Assembly: GCA_963707015.1 (NCBI GenBank)
Contig: CAVPOO010000006.1
Coordinates: 95,741 to 159,740 of the forward strand
Direction of reading: 5' to 3'
Source of the DNA: CAVPOO01 sp963707015
Lineage (GTDB): Bacteria; Pseudomonadota; Gammaproteobacteria; Thiohalobacterales; Thiohalobacteraceae
DNA: 64,000 bases
Notes under the pieces: generated by a model
What the model saw: the letters and a program-made list of their open reading frames with translations, nothing else
Database searches by the model: none
What the model was told of the DNA's origin: nothing
Position numbers and translations under genes: made by a program
Part shown: positions 63,271 through 64,000 of the stretch, piece by piece
Layout of the letters: every line of letters starts with the position of its first letter
How positions within the stretch are numbered: position 1 is the first letter of the stretch

Positions 63271-64000
63271 TTACGGTGTGACCGTTCGCACCGCCACGCT
63301 CGTGGCTCCGCGCACGACCGCTGCGGCGTCCTCGAACTGAACAGTAATGCGGTTGGCGGCGGGATCATCCGCAACGGTGCCACTGCCGGTGACAAACGCG
63401 GCGAAGCTCGGTGTCTCGCCGTTGGCAATGCTGGTCGTCACGGTCGGAGTCGGGGCCGCAACGCAGGCACCCGCGGCATCGGTCTCACACAGTGATACAG
63501 TCACCGGCAGCGCACCGCTGAGCGTGCTGGAAGCGGTGATGGTGTCCGTTGAACCAACGTTCACGGCCGCCACGGCAAAGACACCCGTACCCGTATCCCC
63601 GGGAATATCCGCGTAGCCATCATTGTTGAGGGTGGCCGCGAGGGCTACGATGTCTGCGACTGGTGTAGCAGAGGCGGATAGCAGCAGGGTGTTGAGCCCT
63701 GACACCACCGTCGCGGGATCGGTGTCAGCACAGTCGAACGCGAGTTCAACATCGGTTGGGGCGAAGGCCGAATTTGGCGTAAATGCAAACACGTAGTTCT
63801 GCTGCTGCCCAGCCAGGATGTCTGCCGGGGTATTGACGCTGCCGGTCAGGGCATTACTGGCATCGGTCGTCTGGTACTGAAATGCCGCATCAACCACCGT
63901 GGTAGGCGCAATGCCGCAGCCCGTCGCATCACCCGTTCCGGAGTTGATGATGGTGGCAAAGGCGGTGGCCGGAGTGCCGACCTCTACGGAGCGGCTGCTC
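63271..64000 (-). CDS. Large repeat-domain exported protein, C-terminal part (runs off the right edge)
   Basis: The frame is open to the window edge, 242 codons plus stop, with no start inside. It is low in charge and rich in Ala, Thr, Val and Gly, with Ig-like beta segments: VEVGTPATAFATIINSGTG, FAPTDVELAFDC, LNTLLLSASATPV, ITASSTLSGALPVTVSLCET, and VVRGATSVAVRT at the end. Cysteine pairs (CGI, CADT, CETD, CVAA) are spaced as in a disulfide-bonded extracellular domain. The domain probably repeats upstream. I do not know the family; a secreted or surface role is inferred from composition. Confidence 0.75.
   Translation of the reverse strand, partial: SSRSVEVGTPATAFATIINSGTGDATGCGIAPTTVVDAAFQYQTTDASNALTGSVNTPADILAGQQQNYVFAFTPNSAFAPTDVELAFDCADTDPATVVSGLNTLLLSASATPVADIVALAATLNNDGYADIPGDTGTGVFAVAAVNVGSTDTITASSTLSGALPVTVSLCETDAAGACVAAPTPTVTTSIANGETPSFAAFVTGSGTVADDPAANRITVQFEDAAAVVRGATSVAVRTVTP

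Overview
The window is chromosomal DNA of a gammaproteobacterium. The evidence is gene order typical of that class: rhlB / trxA-rho, dusB-fis, ptsP-rppH, bfd-bfr, ampD-ampE, gspC-D-E-F, argC-DUF6776-bactofilin-erpA, and aroQ-accB-accC-prmA-DUF3426-dusB-fis-purH-purD. Base composition is moderately GC-rich throughout. No rRNA, tRNA, CRISPR array or prophage was recognised. The species cannot be named from this sequence.

Layout. 1-3.3 kb (minus): start of a citrate synthase, erpA, bactofilin, DUF6776 protein, argC. 3.4-7.4 kb (plus): ClC transporter, DUF4126 protein, TlpA-like thioredoxin, hemJ, yggX. 7.4-13.1 kb: an ATP-grasp enzyme, a divergent HesB/IscA protein, a frameshifted porin, and an FMN-binding / PepSY / acyltransferase group with overlapping ends. 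13.1-18 kb: bfr and bfd with a Fur-box candidate, ptsP, rppH, a HAD phosphatase. 18.5-28.8 kb: a vitamin B12 acquisition locus (btuC, btuD, riboswitch, btuB, dedicated tonB, PduO-type adenosyltransferase, btuF) interrupted by a GGDEF/EAL protein. 28.9-36.5 kb: ampE, ampD, an SH3 protein, ilvD and two outer-membrane proteins. 36.7-40.3 kb: argE, argA, cpdA. 40.5-50 kb: gspF, E, D, C, rhlB, then trxA and rho. 50-62 kb (minus): the purD-purH-fis-dusB-DUF3426-prmA-accC-accB-aroQ block, with aroQ-accB present twice in tandem. 62-64 kb: hicBA, a transposase remnant and the end of a large repeat-domain secreted protein.

The most unusual content lies between the genes. Twelve arrays of 7-bp tandem units of one sequence family (purine-strand consensus GRAKNCA) occupy intergenic gaps from 6.5 to 57.9 kb. 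The long arm is pyrimidine-rich on the plus strand in eleven of the twelve, whatever the direction of the neighbouring genes. The unit variants follow a largely fixed order, and most arrays have a short purine arm on the left that could pair with the long arm. Two essential-type genes, prmA and btuF, read into arrays and gain repeat-encoded C-terminal tails; argE takes its stop codon from one. A second family, a roughly 170-185 bp MITE-like inverted repeat, is present in three full copies, two of them inside operons (ampD/ampE and gspE/gspF). REP-like hairpins add a third layer in the fis-purH gap.

Functionally the locus is core metabolism (arginine, purines, branched-chain amino acids, fatty-acid initiation, Fe-S and iron storage, peptidoglycan recycling) plus regulated B12 uptake and type II secretion.
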